From assembly GCA_035934535.1 (NCBI GenBank), contig DASYXS010000167.1, forward strand, positions 1 to 64,000: DNA of 64,000 nucleotides, read 5' to 3'. The position numbers and the translations under genes are program-made. Under the pieces are notes generated by a model that was given only the letters and a program-made list of their open reading frames with translations, made no database searches and had not been told where the DNA came from. This stretch comes from DASSJF01 sp035934535 (GTDB lineage: Bacteria; Sysuimicrobiota; Sysuimicrobiia; Sysuimicrobiales; Segetimicrobiaceae). The number at the start of each line of letters is the position of its first letter. Positions within the stretch are counted from its first letter, which is position 1. Below are positions 41,971 through 50,247 of the stretch, one piece after another.

Positions 41971-43074
41971 GTGTTCTTCCGCGAGCTGATCGGCCAGCGC
42001 GACGCCCGCGCGGTACTGCAGGGGGCCCTCCGAAGCGGCCGCGTCGCCCACGCCTACCTGTTCGTCGGTCCCGCGGGCGTCGGCCGCCGCGCCGCCGCGC
42101 TCGCCTTCGCCCAAGCGCTGCTCTGCGAGGCCGGCGGGGAGGACGCCTGCGGAACGTGCACGGCGTGCCGCAAGGCCGCCGCGGGCGCGCACCCGGATCT
42201 CCGCATCATCGCCCCCGGGGGACGCACCGAATCCGGCGCCGAGCGCCGCGCCGTCGGAATCGAGCAGATCCGCGATCTCACGCGGGAGGCGTCCTACCCG
42301 CCGTACGAAGCCCGGTGGAAAGTGTTTATCGTCGAGGACGCCGAGGCGATGCGCGCCGAGGCGGCCAACAGCCTGCTCAAAGTGCTCGAAGAGCCGCCCG
42401 CGCAGAGCGTGATCATCCTCATCTCCGAGTCCGCCTCGGCGCTCCTGCCGACGATCGTGTCCCGCTCGCAGATTGTGCGCTTCACGTTCGTACCGGCCGC
42501 GGAGATCGCCGCGGCCCTCATCGCGCGCGCCGGCGTTCCCGCGGAGCAGGCGCCGTTCTTCGGGGCGCTGGCCGGCGGGCGGCCCGGGCTCGCGCTGCGG
42601 GAATCCGCGGACGGCGGGGCGGCCCTCGAGTTCCGTCAGGAGGTCGTCAAGACGCTGGGGGCGGTCGCGGGCGGCGGACCGGTCAAGCGGCTGGAGGCGG
42701 CGGAAGCGGTCTCGCGGCAGAAGGACGACATCGGCCGCTGGCTCGACACCGCGTTGCTCTGGATCCGCGACGTGGCCGTCTGGCAGGCGGCGCACGACCC
42801 GGCGCTGCTGGTGAACCTCGATCGCCGCGAGCAGATCGCGGCGTGGGCCGGGCGCGCGAGACCGGAGGGCGTGCAGCGCGCGGCCGCGGCGATCGAGACC
42901 GCCAAAACGGATTTGCAGCGCAACGTCAACCCGCGCCTGGTCCTCGAGCATCTGTTCGCCGGCATTCACCTGGCGCCAGAGGAGGCCGGGCCCGCGGCGA
43001 GAGCCAAGAACGCCGCGGTCAGCGGATCGCGAGCCGGAGCAGGAACAACGCCGCCATCGCCGCCAGCACGATAA
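41971..43074 (+). CDS. holB: DNA polymerase III subunit delta prime
   Basis: A 367-residue clamp-loader delta-prime subunit. Its N-terminal AAA+ module has a degenerate P-loop (FVGPAGVGRRAAAL, without the catalytic lysine), as usual for delta prime. The four-cysteine zinc module is CGTCTACRKAA preceded by CEAGGEDAC. The SRC-like arginine-finger region is retained as PTIVSRSQIVRF, and NSLLKVLEEPP is intact. It joins delta and tau/gamma to load the sliding clamp. The start codon is a GTG. The last 56 bases overlap the convergent zinc-ribbon membrane gene. It ends the tmk-darA-holB operon. Confidence 0.95.
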   Translation: MFFRELIGQRDARAVLQGALRSGRVAHAYLFVGPAGVGRRAAALAFAQALLCEAGGEDACGTCTACRKAAAGAHPDLRIIAPGGRTESGAERRAVGIEQIRDLTREASYPPYEARWKVFIVEDAEAMRAEAANSLLKVLEEPPAQSVIILISESASALLPTIVSRSQIVRFTFVPAAEIAAALIARAGVPAEQAPFFGALAGGRPGLALRESADGGAALEFRQEVVKTLGAVAGGGPVKRLEAAEAVSRQKDDIGRWLDTALLWIRDVAVWQAAHDPALLVNLDRREQIAAWAGRARPEGVQRAAAAIETAKTDLQRNVNPRLVLEHLFAGIHLAPEEAGPAARAKNAAVSGSRAGAGTTPPSPPAR

Positions 43075-43240
43075 GCCACCACGGGATGGCGCGCCGCGGA
43101 CGCGCGGCGGCGCCCGGGTTCGCGCACGTCTCGCAGAAGTTCCCCGAGGAGAGCCGCACGAGGCATTCCGGGCACAGCGCTTTGCCGCAGCGCGAGCAGT
43201 AGCCGAGCGCGGCGCGGTCGGGATGGTTGGCGCACTTCAT
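43019..43240 (-). CDS. Small B-box-type zinc-ribbon membrane protein
   Basis: A 73-residue protein. Residues 1-45 hold a treble-clef/B-box-like zinc motif (C-x-x-H at MKCANH, C-x-x-C at CSRCG, C-x-x-C at CPEC, and CETC). A basic stretch and a single C-terminal membrane helix (WWLIVLAAMAALFLLRLA) follow. This layout resembles the N-terminal part of rhomboid or YIP-type zinc-ribbon proteins but is complete here. It probably sits in the membrane with the zinc domain in the cytoplasm. The ATG overlaps the nfo stop by four bases, so it is translated after endonuclease IV. Confidence 0.8.
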   Translation of the reverse strand: MKCANHPDRAALGYCSRCGKALCPECLVRLSSGNFCETCANPGAAARPRRAIPWWLIVLAAMAALFLLRLAIR

Positions 43241-44118
43241 CGCGCGCGCACCGCCCGCCGCGGGGGCCGTAGGGCCCGCAGGGCCGCCGCGCGCAGCGTC
43301 CGGAGCGTCATCACGTTGCGCCGGTCCGGGCCGCGGCGGTCAAACCCCGGCGTCTCGATGAACCCGGGCAGATCGCGGAGCGCGGGATGGCCGAAGACGG
43401 CCCGGAACCCGCCGCGGCCTATCCGTCCTTCGCCGATGTTCTCGTGACGGTCGAGCCGCGAGCCGAGCGCGCCCTTCGAGTCGTTGAGGTGCAGTACGCG
43501 GAGCCACCGCAGGCCGACCCGCCGGTCGAAGGCGTCCACCATGGCGGCGACGCCCTCCGGCGAGCGGATGTCCCATCCCGAGGCGAAAAGGTGCGCCGTG
43601 TCAAGACACACGCCGAGCCGCGGACTCCGTCCCGCGGCGTCGAGGATGTCGCGCAGCTGCTCGAAGGTGCCCCCGATCGTGCCGCCGGCGCTGCCTTCCA
43701 GCAGCACCATCGCCCGCGACGAGCGCCGGAGTACGGTGCTCAGCGCAAGGGCCACGCGGTCGCAGCACTCCTCCCAGCGCGCGCCGAGCGTGCTGCCGAG
43801 ATGCGTGATCGCCGCGAGCCCGCCGAGCGCATCCATCCCGCGCACCGTGTGCGCGAGCGAGTCCACCGAGCGGCGGAACAACGCCGGATCGGCGGTGGCG
43901 AAGTTGACGAGGTACGAGGCGTGCGCCACCAGCGGGTCCAGCCCGGCCCGCGCGCGGCGGCGCCGGAATTCCGCCACGTCGGCGGGGTCGTACTCGATGA
44001 GGCGCCACTGCCGCGGGCTGCCGACGAAGATCTGCAGGCACTCGCAGCCGTTCGCGATCGCGCGGGGGATCGCGTCGTACACGCGGCCGGCAATGGAGAC
44101 GTGCGCGCCGATCGGCAT
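43237..44118 (-). CDS. nfo: Deoxyribonuclease IV (AP endonuclease)
   Basis: A 293-residue TIM-barrel AP endonuclease. Seen are GAHVSIAGRVYDA at the N-terminus, the LQIFVGSPRQW segment, the zinc ligand regions LVAHASYLVNFA and VLLEGSAGG, LGVCLDTAHLFASGWDI, and the trinuclear zinc block HLNDSKGALGSRLDRHENIGEG. It cleaves 5' to abasic sites in base-excision repair and would process the products of DNA glycosylases. EndoQ, encoded 6 kb away, offers a parallel route. The C-terminal 30 residues are Arg/Ala-rich beyond the usual end. Confidence 0.95.
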   Translation of the reverse strand: MPIGAHVSIAGRVYDAIPRAIANGCECLQIFVGSPRQWRLIEYDPADVAEFRRRRARAGLDPLVAHASYLVNFATADPALFRRSVDSLAHTVRGMDALGGLAAITHLGSTLGARWEECCDRVALALSTVLRRSSRAMVLLEGSAGGTIGGTFEQLRDILDAAGRSPRLGVCLDTAHLFASGWDIRSPEGVAAMVDAFDRRVGLRWLRVLHLNDSKGALGSRLDRHENIGEGRIGRGGFRAVFGHPALRDLPGFIETPGFDRRGPDRRNVMTLRTLRAAALRALRPPRRAVRAR

Positions 44119-44244
44119 ATTACGCGGGACGGTGCCGCTGCCTCGCGGACGCTCTCGAACGGCCTGGACAGGCGGCTATCCGGCGCGAACGCATGCGGTG
44201 GGCTTCGCGGAGGATCGACGTTTGGACCTCCCGAACTGCGCACC

Positions 44245-45189
44245 ATGTCCCCGCGATTCGTGCGCATCGCGGCCGCGCTCTCGCTGGCGGCCGTCGCCGT
44301 CGTGTGGGGCGCGACGTTTCCGCTCGGCAAACTCGTGCTGCGGCATCTCGGGCCGTTTCAGTACCTGGCGCTGCGTTTCGGACTGGCCGCGGCGCTCATG
44401 GCGCCGCTGGCCTGGCGCGATCGCGGACGTCTCGCCCCCGACGGGCTCCGCGCCGGCGTGCTGGCGGGCGCGGTGCTGTTCGCCGGGTACGCGCTGCAGA
44501 CGGTCGGGCTCCGGTTCACGACGGCGAGCAACGCCGGCCTCATCACCGGCCTGAACGTCGTCATGATCCCCCTGATCCTGCTGGCCCGGCGCCGCCGGGC
44601 GCCGGGCCGGACCCTCCTCGCGGCGGTCGTGCTCGCGGCGGCGGGGTTGTGGCTCCTGCTGTGGCAGGGCGGACGCTTCGGCGCCGGCGACGCGCTCGTG
44701 CTCGGCTGCGCCGCCGCGCTCGCGCTGCAGGCGATCATCGTCGGGCAGGCCGCGCCCTCGGTTCCGGCCGCGGCGTTTGCGTGCGCGCAGATCGCGACGG
44801 TCGCCGTGCTGGCCGGGGTCTGGGCACTGGCGGCGGAATCCGCTCCCGCGGCGGTGCCCGGGGCTGTCGCGGCCGCGATCGCCTTCATGGCGGTCGCGGC
44901 GACGTTCGGCGCGTACGTCGCGCAGGCGTGGGCGCAGCGCGTTGTGTCGCCGACGCGCACCGGCGTGCTCTTCGCAATCGAGCCGGTCGCGGCCGTGGGG
45001 TTCGGGGTCGCGTGGCTCGGCGAGCCGCTCGGGCCGCGGCAGGCCGCGGGCGCGGCGGCGATCTTGCTCAGCGTCGTGATCGGCGAGACGGGGCGTGATC
45101 GGGAGTGGGCGGGCGACGGGGGCGGCCGCGAGGCGGCGCGGGCGGGCCTCGCCGTCGACAAAGGAGGACGGTTCCATGGCATCGCGTGA
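44245..45189 (+). CDS. EamA/DMT family transporter
   Basis: A 314-residue drug/metabolite transporter with two EamA repeats and ten predicted membrane helices. The first helix AALSLAAVAVVWGATFPLGK has the family WG.TF motif. FAGYALQTVGLRFTTASNAGLITGLNVV carries the helix 3-4 signature, and GVLFAIEPVAAVGFGVAWLGEPLG the second-repeat signature. The transported metabolite, often an amino acid or nucleobase, is unknown. Its C-terminal 14 bases overlap the start of the PLP enzyme gene, whose ribosome-binding site lies inside this gene. Co-expression could mean export of a sulfur amino acid. Confidence 0.92.
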   Translation: MSPRFVRIAAALSLAAVAVVWGATFPLGKLVLRHLGPFQYLALRFGLAAALMAPLAWRDRGRLAPDGLRAGVLAGAVLFAGYALQTVGLRFTTASNAGLITGLNVVMIPLILLARRRRAPGRTLLAAVVLAAAGLWLLLWQGGRFGAGDALVLGCAAALALQAIIVGQAAPSVPAAAFACAQIATVAVLAGVWALAAESAPAAVPGAVAAAIAFMAVAATFGAYVAQAWAQRVVSPTRTGVLFAIEPVAAVGFGVAWLGEPLGPRQAAGAAAILLSVVIGETGRDREWAGDGGGREAARAGLAVDKGGRFHGIA

Positions 45190-46360
45190 GCGGCGCGGGT
45201 TTACGACCACTGCGGTCCACGGCGGACGGATCGAGGACGTCAACAAGTCGGTGGCCCCGCCGATCTATCAGACCGCGACGTTCAAGTACGACAGCGTCGA
45301 AGACGGCGCGCGCCTCGCCGCCGAGAAGGGCCCGGGCTACATCTACACGCGCTGGGGCAACCCGACGACCGACCTGTTCGAGCAGAAGGTCGCGCTGCTC
45401 GAAGGCGCCGAGGCGGCGCTGGCCGCGTCGTCCGGGATGGCGGCGATCGCGACCGCGGTGGTCGGGCTGCTCAAGGCCGGCGATCATCTCATCGCCCCGA
45501 AAGCGGTGTACCAGGCGGCGTTCCAGCTCTTCACCGACGTGCTGCCGCGGTTCGGGGTCGAGGCGACCGTCCTCGACGATCCCGATGTCTCGGGGTACGA
45601 ACGGGCGCTGCGGCCGAGCACGCGCCTCTTGTACGTTGAGACGCCCAACAACCCGCTGCTAGGTGTCATCGACATCGCCGGCGTCGCGGCGCTCGCCCGG
45701 GCCCACGGGGCACGCACCGTAGCCGACAACACGTTTGCGACGCCGTACAACCAGCGCCCGCTCGCGCTCGGCGTCGATCTCGTCTGCCACAGCGCCACCA
45801 AGTACCTCGGAGGGCATCACGACGTCACGGCCGGCGTGATCGTCGGCTCGCGCGAGGCGCTCCGGTCGTGCGTTGAGACGCTGCGGATCTTCGGCGGCGT
45901 CCTCGACCCGTTTGCATCGTACCTGCTGATCCGCGGCGTCGCGACGCTCGGACTGCGGATGGAACGGCACAACGCGAACGCGCTCGCCCTGGCGCGCCAT
46001 CTCGGCGCCCACCCGAAGGTCGCGCGGGTGCACTATCCCGGTCTGCCGGGGCACCCGCGCCACGAGATCGCCGCGCGGCAGATGCCGGGCGGGTTCGGCG
46101 GCATGATGAGCATCGAGGTGGCCGGCGACGTCGCGGCGGGCGTGCGGTGCGTCGAGGCCCTGCGCGTGGCGAAGCTCGCGGTCAGCCTCGGCGGCATCAG
46201 CACGCTCGTCACGCACCCGGCGTCTACGACGAGCGTCAACATGCCGCGGGACGTCCGGCTCGCCGCGGGGATCGGCGACGGTCTCATCCGGATCTCGGTC
46301 GGGATCGAAGACGTGGACGATCTGATCGACGACTTCGACCAGGCGCTCGCCAACATCTAG
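45176..46360 (+). CDS. Cys/Met metabolism PLP-dependent enzyme (cystathionine gamma-synthase/lyase family)
   Basis: A 394-residue fold type I PLP enzyme. It has GFTTTAVHGGRIEDVNKSVAPPIYQTATF at the N-terminus, the YTRWGNPTTDLFEQKVALLEGAEAALAASSGMAAI cofactor-phosphate region, the DNTFATPYNQRPL aspartate and the Schiff-base lysine in VCHSATKYLGGHHD. A late SLGGISTLVTHPASTTS completes the substrate pocket. It could be a cystathionine gamma-synthase, gamma-lyase, O-acetylhomoserine sulfhydrylase or methionine gamma-lyase; the motifs do not decide. AAAGGAGG precedes the ATG. It overlaps the EamA transporter gene. Confidence 0.93.
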   Translation: MASRERRGFTTTAVHGGRIEDVNKSVAPPIYQTATFKYDSVEDGARLAAEKGPGYIYTRWGNPTTDLFEQKVALLEGAEAALAASSGMAAIATAVVGLLKAGDHLIAPKAVYQAAFQLFTDVLPRFGVEATVLDDPDVSGYERALRPSTRLLYVETPNNPLLGVIDIAGVAALARAHGARTVADNTFATPYNQRPLALGVDLVCHSATKYLGGHHDVTAGVIVGSREALRSCVETLRIFGGVLDPFASYLLIRGVATLGLRMERHNANALALARHLGAHPKVARVHYPGLPGHPRHEIAARQMPGGFGGMMSIEVAGDVAAGVRCVEALRVAKLAVSLGGISTLVTHPASTTSVNMPRDVRLAAGIGDGLIRISVGIEDVDDLIDDFDQALANI

Positions 46361-46398
46361 CCCCGGCCCGGCCCCCTCAGGCCCCTCTTGACTTTCGC

Positions 46399-46419
46399 AT
46401 TCCCATATAGGAATATAAT
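46399..46419 (+). promoter_or_regulatory. Palindromic ArsR operator overlapping the -10 box
   Basis: ATTCCCATATAGGAAT (46399-46414) is a near-perfect palindrome (14 of 16 positions) that ends in the first base of TATAAT (46414-46419). A TTGACT at 46388-46393 is 20 bases upstream of the -10. The ATG of arsR follows seven bases after the -10, so the mRNA is probably leaderless. A dyad on the promoter of an ArsR gene is the normal autorepression site. Confidence 0.75.
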
Positions 46420-46426
46420 CGCAGCG

Positions 46427-46801
46427 ATGCCGAGAGCGGCAACAACCACCGACGTGTTCAACGCGATCGCCGAGCCGCGGCGACGCGAGATCGTCGACGC
46501 GCTCCTCGACGGCCGGGCTCACACGGTCGGGGAGGTCGTCGAACGGCTCCGGATCCCGCAGCCGTCCGTTTCGAAGCATCTCGGCGTGCTTCGGAAGGTG
46601 GGGGTCGTCTCGGTGAGCCGGTCCGGCCGGCGCCGCCTCTATCGACTCAACGCGGATGAGTTGAAGCCGGTCCACGATTGGGTGCAGACCTATGCGCGTC
46701 TCTGGGAGCACCAGGCAAGCCGGATCAAGGAGCAGGCGGAGCGCAAAGCGCGTGAGCGATCGATGCACAAGCGGGAACGATCGGAACAGGAGGAGGGATG
46801 A
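46427..46801 (+). CDS. ArsR family transcriptional repressor
   Basis: A 124-residue winged-helix repressor. It shows VFNAIAEPRRREIVDALLDG, the recognition helix IPQPSVSKHLGVLRKVGVVSVSR and the wing GRRRLYRLNADELK. It has none of the cysteine metal-binding motifs of ArsR or CadC. It belongs to the group encoded just before SRPBCC/AHSA1 genes, where the sensed ligand is unknown. A long basic/acidic C-terminal helix follows (QASRIKEQAERKARERS). The ATG lies seven bases after the -10 box. Its last four bases overlap the start of the SRPBCC gene. Confidence 0.93.
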   Translation: MPRAATTTDVFNAIAEPRRREIVDALLDGRAHTVGEVVERLRIPQPSVSKHLGVLRKVGVVSVSRSGRRRLYRLNADELKPVHDWVQTYARLWEHQASRIKEQAERKARERSMHKRERSEQEEG

Positions 46802-47289
46802 CCGTGGCGACCAGCGCGACAGAGTTGACGGTTCAGACGTTCGAGGTGGCGAAAGAAGAGACGATCGCGGCGCCGATCGAGATCGTGTTCGAAACACTCC
46901 TGGAACAACTTGGCCCGTCATTCGAACCGGCGGAGGGGATGTCCCTGCGCATGGTGCTCGAGGCGTGGCCGGGCGGGCGCTGGTACCGGGATCTCGGGAA
47001 CAAGACGGGCCATCTCTGGGGACACGTGCAGGTCATCAAGCCGCCGGCTCTCCTGGAAATCCATGGGCCCCTGGCGATGTCCTATCCCGCGGTCTCGCAC
47101 GTTCAATGCCGGCTGACCGCGGACGGCGACCTGACGCGCCTCAGGTTTGTCCACCGCGCGATGGGATTCGCGCCCGGGCGTCAGGAGGAGGGTTTCGCCC
47201 AAGGCTGGGCCCGCGTGCTTGCGAGCATTCGTGAAGCGGCGGAGCGCCGGCGCCGCGCCTCCGGTGACAGACGCGAGACCGAGGAGTGA
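46798..47289 (+). CDS. SRPBCC (AHSA1-like) domain protein
   Basis: A 163-residue SRPBCC protein. It has VAKEETIAAPIEIVFETLLEQLG, the central MVLEAWPGGRWYRDLGNKTGHLWGHVQVIKPP and the C-terminal long helix QGWARVLASIREAAERR. The fold has a hydrophobic cavity; the ligand is unknown. It is translationally coupled to the ArsR repressor (ATGA overlap), the standard arrangement for this repressor/ligand-binding pair. DUF899 and DUF2182 genes follow in the same direction with short gaps, so they are likely controlled by the same operator. Confidence 0.9.
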   Translation: MTVATSATELTVQTFEVAKEETIAAPIEIVFETLLEQLGPSFEPAEGMSLRMVLEAWPGGRWYRDLGNKTGHLWGHVQVIKPPALLEIHGPLAMSYPAVSHVQCRLTADGDLTRLRFVHRAMGFAPGRQEEGFAQGWARVLASIREAAERRRRASGDRRETEE

Positions 47290-47353
47290 TGGAGGCGCCG
47301 CGCCGGGCGGGCGTCTCGCCGCGCGGGCCCATGAATCCCCGGGAGGTAGGCAC

Positions 47354-48079
47354 ATGGCGGAGCGTCACAAGGTCGTCTCCCACGACAAGTGGATCGAGGC
47401 CCGAAGACAGTTCCTGCGCAAAGAGAAGGCGTTCACCCGGCTGCGCGACCGGCTGAGCCGAGAGCGCCGCACCCTGCCGTGGGAGCGGGTGGACAAAGCG
47501 TACGTCTTTGAGGGGCCGGCGGGGAAGGAGACGCTCGCGCAGCTCTTCGACGGCCGGCGCCAGCTCGTCGTGTACCATTTCATGTTCGCCCCGGAGTGGG
47601 ACGCCGGGTGCCCGCACTGCTCTTTCTGGGCGGACAACTTCGACGACAATATCGTGCACCTCGCCCACCGTGACGTCACGATGGCCGCCGTCTCGCGCGC
47701 GCCGTATCGCAAGCTCGCGGCGTACAAGAAACGCATGGGCTGGAGCTTCAAGTGGTTCTCGTCGTTCGGCACCGACTTCAATTTCGATTACCAGGCCTCG
47801 TTCCGGCCGGAAGATCTGGCCAAGCGGCGCGCGCTGTACAATTTCAAGGTGCAAAATCCGGGCGTCTCGGACCGCGAGGGGGTCAGCGTGTTTTTCAAAG
47901 GTCCGCGAGGCGCCGTCTTTCATACCTACTCCACGTACGCACGCGGCATCGACATGCTGAACACCGCCTACCACTACCTCGATCTCGTGCCGAAGGGCCG
48001 CGATGAAGCCGGGCACGACTTTTCGCAGTTCTGGGTCCGGCGGCGCGACGAATACGACCGGCGGACCGGCCGGCGATAG
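47354..48079 (+). CDS. DUF899 thioredoxin-like protein
   Basis: A 241-residue DUF899 protein. The N-terminal helix carries ARRQFLRKEKAFTRLRDRLSRERRTLPW. The thioredoxin-like domain has LVVYHFMFAPEWDAGCPHCSFWADNFD with a C-x-x-C pair, then VSRAPYRKLAAYKKRMGWSFKWFSSFGTDFNFDY, typical of the family. The C-terminal YHYLDLVPKGRDE ending is normal. The C-P-H-C motif suggests a redox or peroxidase-like role, but no member is well characterised. AGGTAGGC precedes the ATG. A paralogue lies two genes downstream (48936-49712). Confidence 0.9.
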   Translation: MAERHKVVSHDKWIEARRQFLRKEKAFTRLRDRLSRERRTLPWERVDKAYVFEGPAGKETLAQLFDGRRQLVVYHFMFAPEWDAGCPHCSFWADNFDDNIVHLAHRDVTMAAVSRAPYRKLAAYKKRMGWSFKWFSSFGTDFNFDYQASFRPEDLAKRRALYNFKVQNPGVSDREGVSVFFKGPRGAVFHTYSTYARGIDMLNTAYHYLDLVPKGRDEAGHDFSQFWVRRRDEYDRRTGRR

Positions 48080-48090
48080 GAGGGCGCGCC

Positions 48091-48918
48091 ATGTCCGAAC
48101 CACACCGCGTCGGGTCCTACGAGATGAGCGCCATCGGTAACTTGCGCGGGGGCGCCGGGCTGGTCCTCGCCGGTCTCGCCGGCGTCGCCGGCGCCGCGTG
48201 GTTCTACCTGGCCACCGGCGCCGGACTGGCCTCCGCGATGCGCGGGATGGACATGACCGGTGGTGGGATGATGTCGATGGCGCCGGCCTGGACGCCCGGC
48301 TACGCGGCGCTGATGCTCGGCATGTGGGCCGTCATGATGACGGCGATGATGCTGCCGAGCGCGGCACCCGCCGTTCTCAGGATGGCCGCCCAGGCGGGAA
48401 GCGGGCATGGGGACGCCGTCGGGGGCCTCGGGCGGGCGACGAGGTTCGCGGCCGGCTACCTCGCGATTTGGGCCGGGTTCGGCGCCGCGGCAACCGTGCT
48501 CCAGCGGGCGCTCGACTCCGCGCATCTCCTCTCGGAGGCGATGGCGCTCCGGAACGCGGCGCTCGCCGGCCTCGTGGTGGCCGCCGTCGGAGTGTACCAG
48601 TTGACCCCGCTCAAGCGCGCGTGCCTGGAGCGCTGCAGCGCGCTGGAGGGCTGCCTGGCGAACGTCGAAGCCCGGCGGCCGCAGGACACCGTACGGGCAG
48701 GGCTCCGTTACGGCGTCTCATGCCTCGGCTGCTGCGCGGCGTTGATGGGTCTGCTGTTTGTCGGCGGTCTGATGAGTATCGTGTGGGTGGCCGCGATCGC
48801 GGTCTGGGTGCTCGCCGAAAAGACCCTGCCCTGGGGCGGCCGCCTCGCGCGGTTCGGCGGGGCCTGGCTCATTGCCGGGGGAGCGACGGTGTTCGCGATC
48901 GCTCTGGCTCACGCCTGA
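48091..48918 (+). CDS. DUF2182 integral membrane protein
   Basis: A 275-residue protein with about seven membrane helices. The DUF2182 signatures are visible as MLGMWAVMMTAMMLPSAAP, YLAIWAGFGAAATVLQ, VYQLTPLKRACLERC and the cysteine-rich SCLGCCAALMGLLFVGGLMS. The methionine-rich MRGMDMTGGGMMSMAP loop and the C-x-x-C-C region suggest metal binding, as the family annotation 'predicted metal-binding' implies. Substrate and direction are unknown. It sits between the two DUF899 genes, a co-occurrence seen in several bacteria, and probably shares the ArsR-controlled transcript. Confidence 0.88.
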   Translation: MSEPHRVGSYEMSAIGNLRGGAGLVLAGLAGVAGAAWFYLATGAGLASAMRGMDMTGGGMMSMAPAWTPGYAALMLGMWAVMMTAMMLPSAAPAVLRMAAQAGSGHGDAVGGLGRATRFAAGYLAIWAGFGAAATVLQRALDSAHLLSEAMALRNAALAGLVVAAVGVYQLTPLKRACLERCSALEGCLANVEARRPQDTVRAGLRYGVSCLGCCAALMGLLFVGGLMSIVWVAAIAVWVLAEKTLPWGGRLARFGGAWLIAGGATVFAIALAHA

Positions 48919-48935
48919 GCAGGAGGAGAGACACA

Positions 48936-49712
48936 ATGGCCAAGCACAAGACCGGAACGCGTGAAGAGTGGCTTGCGGCGCGCCTTGCGCTGCTCGGGGC
49001 CGAGAAAGAGCTGACGCGGCGCAGCGACGAGGTGGCGCGGCGGCGGCAGGAGCTGCCCTGGGTTCGAATCGACAAGGAGTACCGATTCGAGACCGACGAG
49101 GGCACCGCGTCCCTTGCCGATCTCTTCCGGGGACGCTCGCAGCTGCTCGTCTACCATTTCATGTTCGGACCCGACTACACGGCAGGCTGTCCGGCCTGCT
49201 CTTCGATTGCGGACGGCTTCAGCGGCTTCGCCGTCCATCTGGCCCACCACGACGTGATGCTCTGGGCGGTGTCGCGGGCGCCGCTTGCGAAGCTGCAGGC
49301 GTACAAGCGGCGCATGGGATGGACGTTCCCGTGGGCATCCTCGTTCGGCGGCGACTTCAACCGTGACTTCAACGTCTGGTTCTCCGTCGAGCAGCAGCGC
49401 GAAGGCGTCGAGTACAACTACCGGCGCGAGCCGGCGCAGCCGGTCGGCGACATCCCCTCGCGGACGACGCCCGACGGACCCCCGACGTTCGCGGCGATGT
49501 GCGGTACCGACTCGGCGACGTACACGCGCGAGCGGCCGGGCATGAGCGCGTTCGCGCTCGACGCGGAGCGCGGTGCCGTCTTCCACACCTACGCCACCTT
49601 TGCGCGAGGACTGGACGGTCTCTGGGGCATGTACCAGTGGCTGGACCGTGCCCCCCAAGGGCGCAACGAGACGGGTGCCTGGTTCCGGCGCCGCGACGAG
49701 TACCCCTCGTGA
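48936..49712 (+). CDS. DUF899 thioredoxin-like protein, second copy
   Basis: A 258-residue DUF899 paralogue. It keeps the helix ARLALLGAEKELTRRSDEVARRRQELPW, LLVYHFMFGPDYTAGCPACSSIADGF with a C-P-A-C pair, and VSRAPLAKLQAYKRRMGWTFPWASSFGGDFNRDF. Compared with the copy at 47354 it has an insertion around residues 165-200 (EPAQPVGDIPSRTTPDGPP) and a different tail ending RRRDEYPS. Both copies keep the C-x-x-C pair and so may act as partners or on different substrates. AGGAGGAG precedes the ATG at 48936. Confidence 0.9.
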   Translation: MAKHKTGTREEWLAARLALLGAEKELTRRSDEVARRRQELPWVRIDKEYRFETDEGTASLADLFRGRSQLLVYHFMFGPDYTAGCPACSSIADGFSGFAVHLAHHDVMLWAVSRAPLAKLQAYKRRMGWTFPWASSFGGDFNRDFNVWFSVEQQREGVEYNYRREPAQPVGDIPSRTTPDGPPTFAAMCGTDSATYTRERPGMSAFALDAERGAVFHTYATFARGLDGLWGMYQWLDRAPQGRNETGAWFRRRDEYPS

Positions 49713-49746
49713 TTCACTTCGGCTGATAGATGGCAGGGGGTGTGCC

Positions 49747-50220
49747 ATGGACGATCGTGCATTGATCCAGCAGCAGTTGTCCGCCAGCCGCGGCATTCTT
49801 CAGCGCTGTGTCGCCGATGTCTCCGACGATGAGGCGCGCCGGATCCCGGATCCGGCCCTCGCGCCCATTGTCTGGCAGGTGGGACAACTGGCCTCGGCCG
49901 ACGCGTTCATCATGCAGCGCGCCGGCGTCGCGCCGGCGCCGCCCGTACCCGCGACGTACGCCGAACTGTTCAAGACCGGGACTGGGGGGATGGCGGACTA
50001 CCCGCCGCTGGATGCGGTCGCGCAGGTATTCGAAGGCACACAGGACGCCCTGCTCCGCGCAATCGCGGAGGCCGATCTCGCGGTGCCGGATGAAGGACCG
50101 CTGGGGTTGTGGACCAACGCGGCCGGGTTGTTCGCCTTCGCCAACACGCATCGGTGGTATCACATCGGCAAGATCAACTCGCTGCGCGGGCTCCTCGGAA
50201 AGCCCAGGCCGCTCGGATAA
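49747..50220 (+). CDS. DinB-family four-helix-bundle protein, second copy
   Basis: A 157-residue DinB_2 protein paralogous to the one at 25539-26009. It starts MDDRALIQQQLSASRGILQRCV and has LAPIVWQVGQLASADAF in place of the histidine-bearing helix. It ends NTHRWYHIGKINSLRGLLGKPRPLG. In the 25539 copy this helix reads IIWHVGHVALVNF with two histidines, whereas here both are replaced by glutamine (WQVGQ), so metal binding may be lost or altered. It ends the ArsR-SRPBCC-DUF899-DUF2182-DUF899 run and may be co-transcribed. Confidence 0.83.
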   Translation: MDDRALIQQQLSASRGILQRCVADVSDDEARRIPDPALAPIVWQVGQLASADAFIMQRAGVAPAPPVPATYAELFKTGTGGMADYPPLDAVAQVFEGTQDALLRAIAEADLAVPDEGPLGLWTNAAGLFAFANTHRWYHIGKINSLRGLLGKPRPLG

Positions 50221-50247
50221 CCTGCGTTCGCGGTCTCTGCGCGGACG

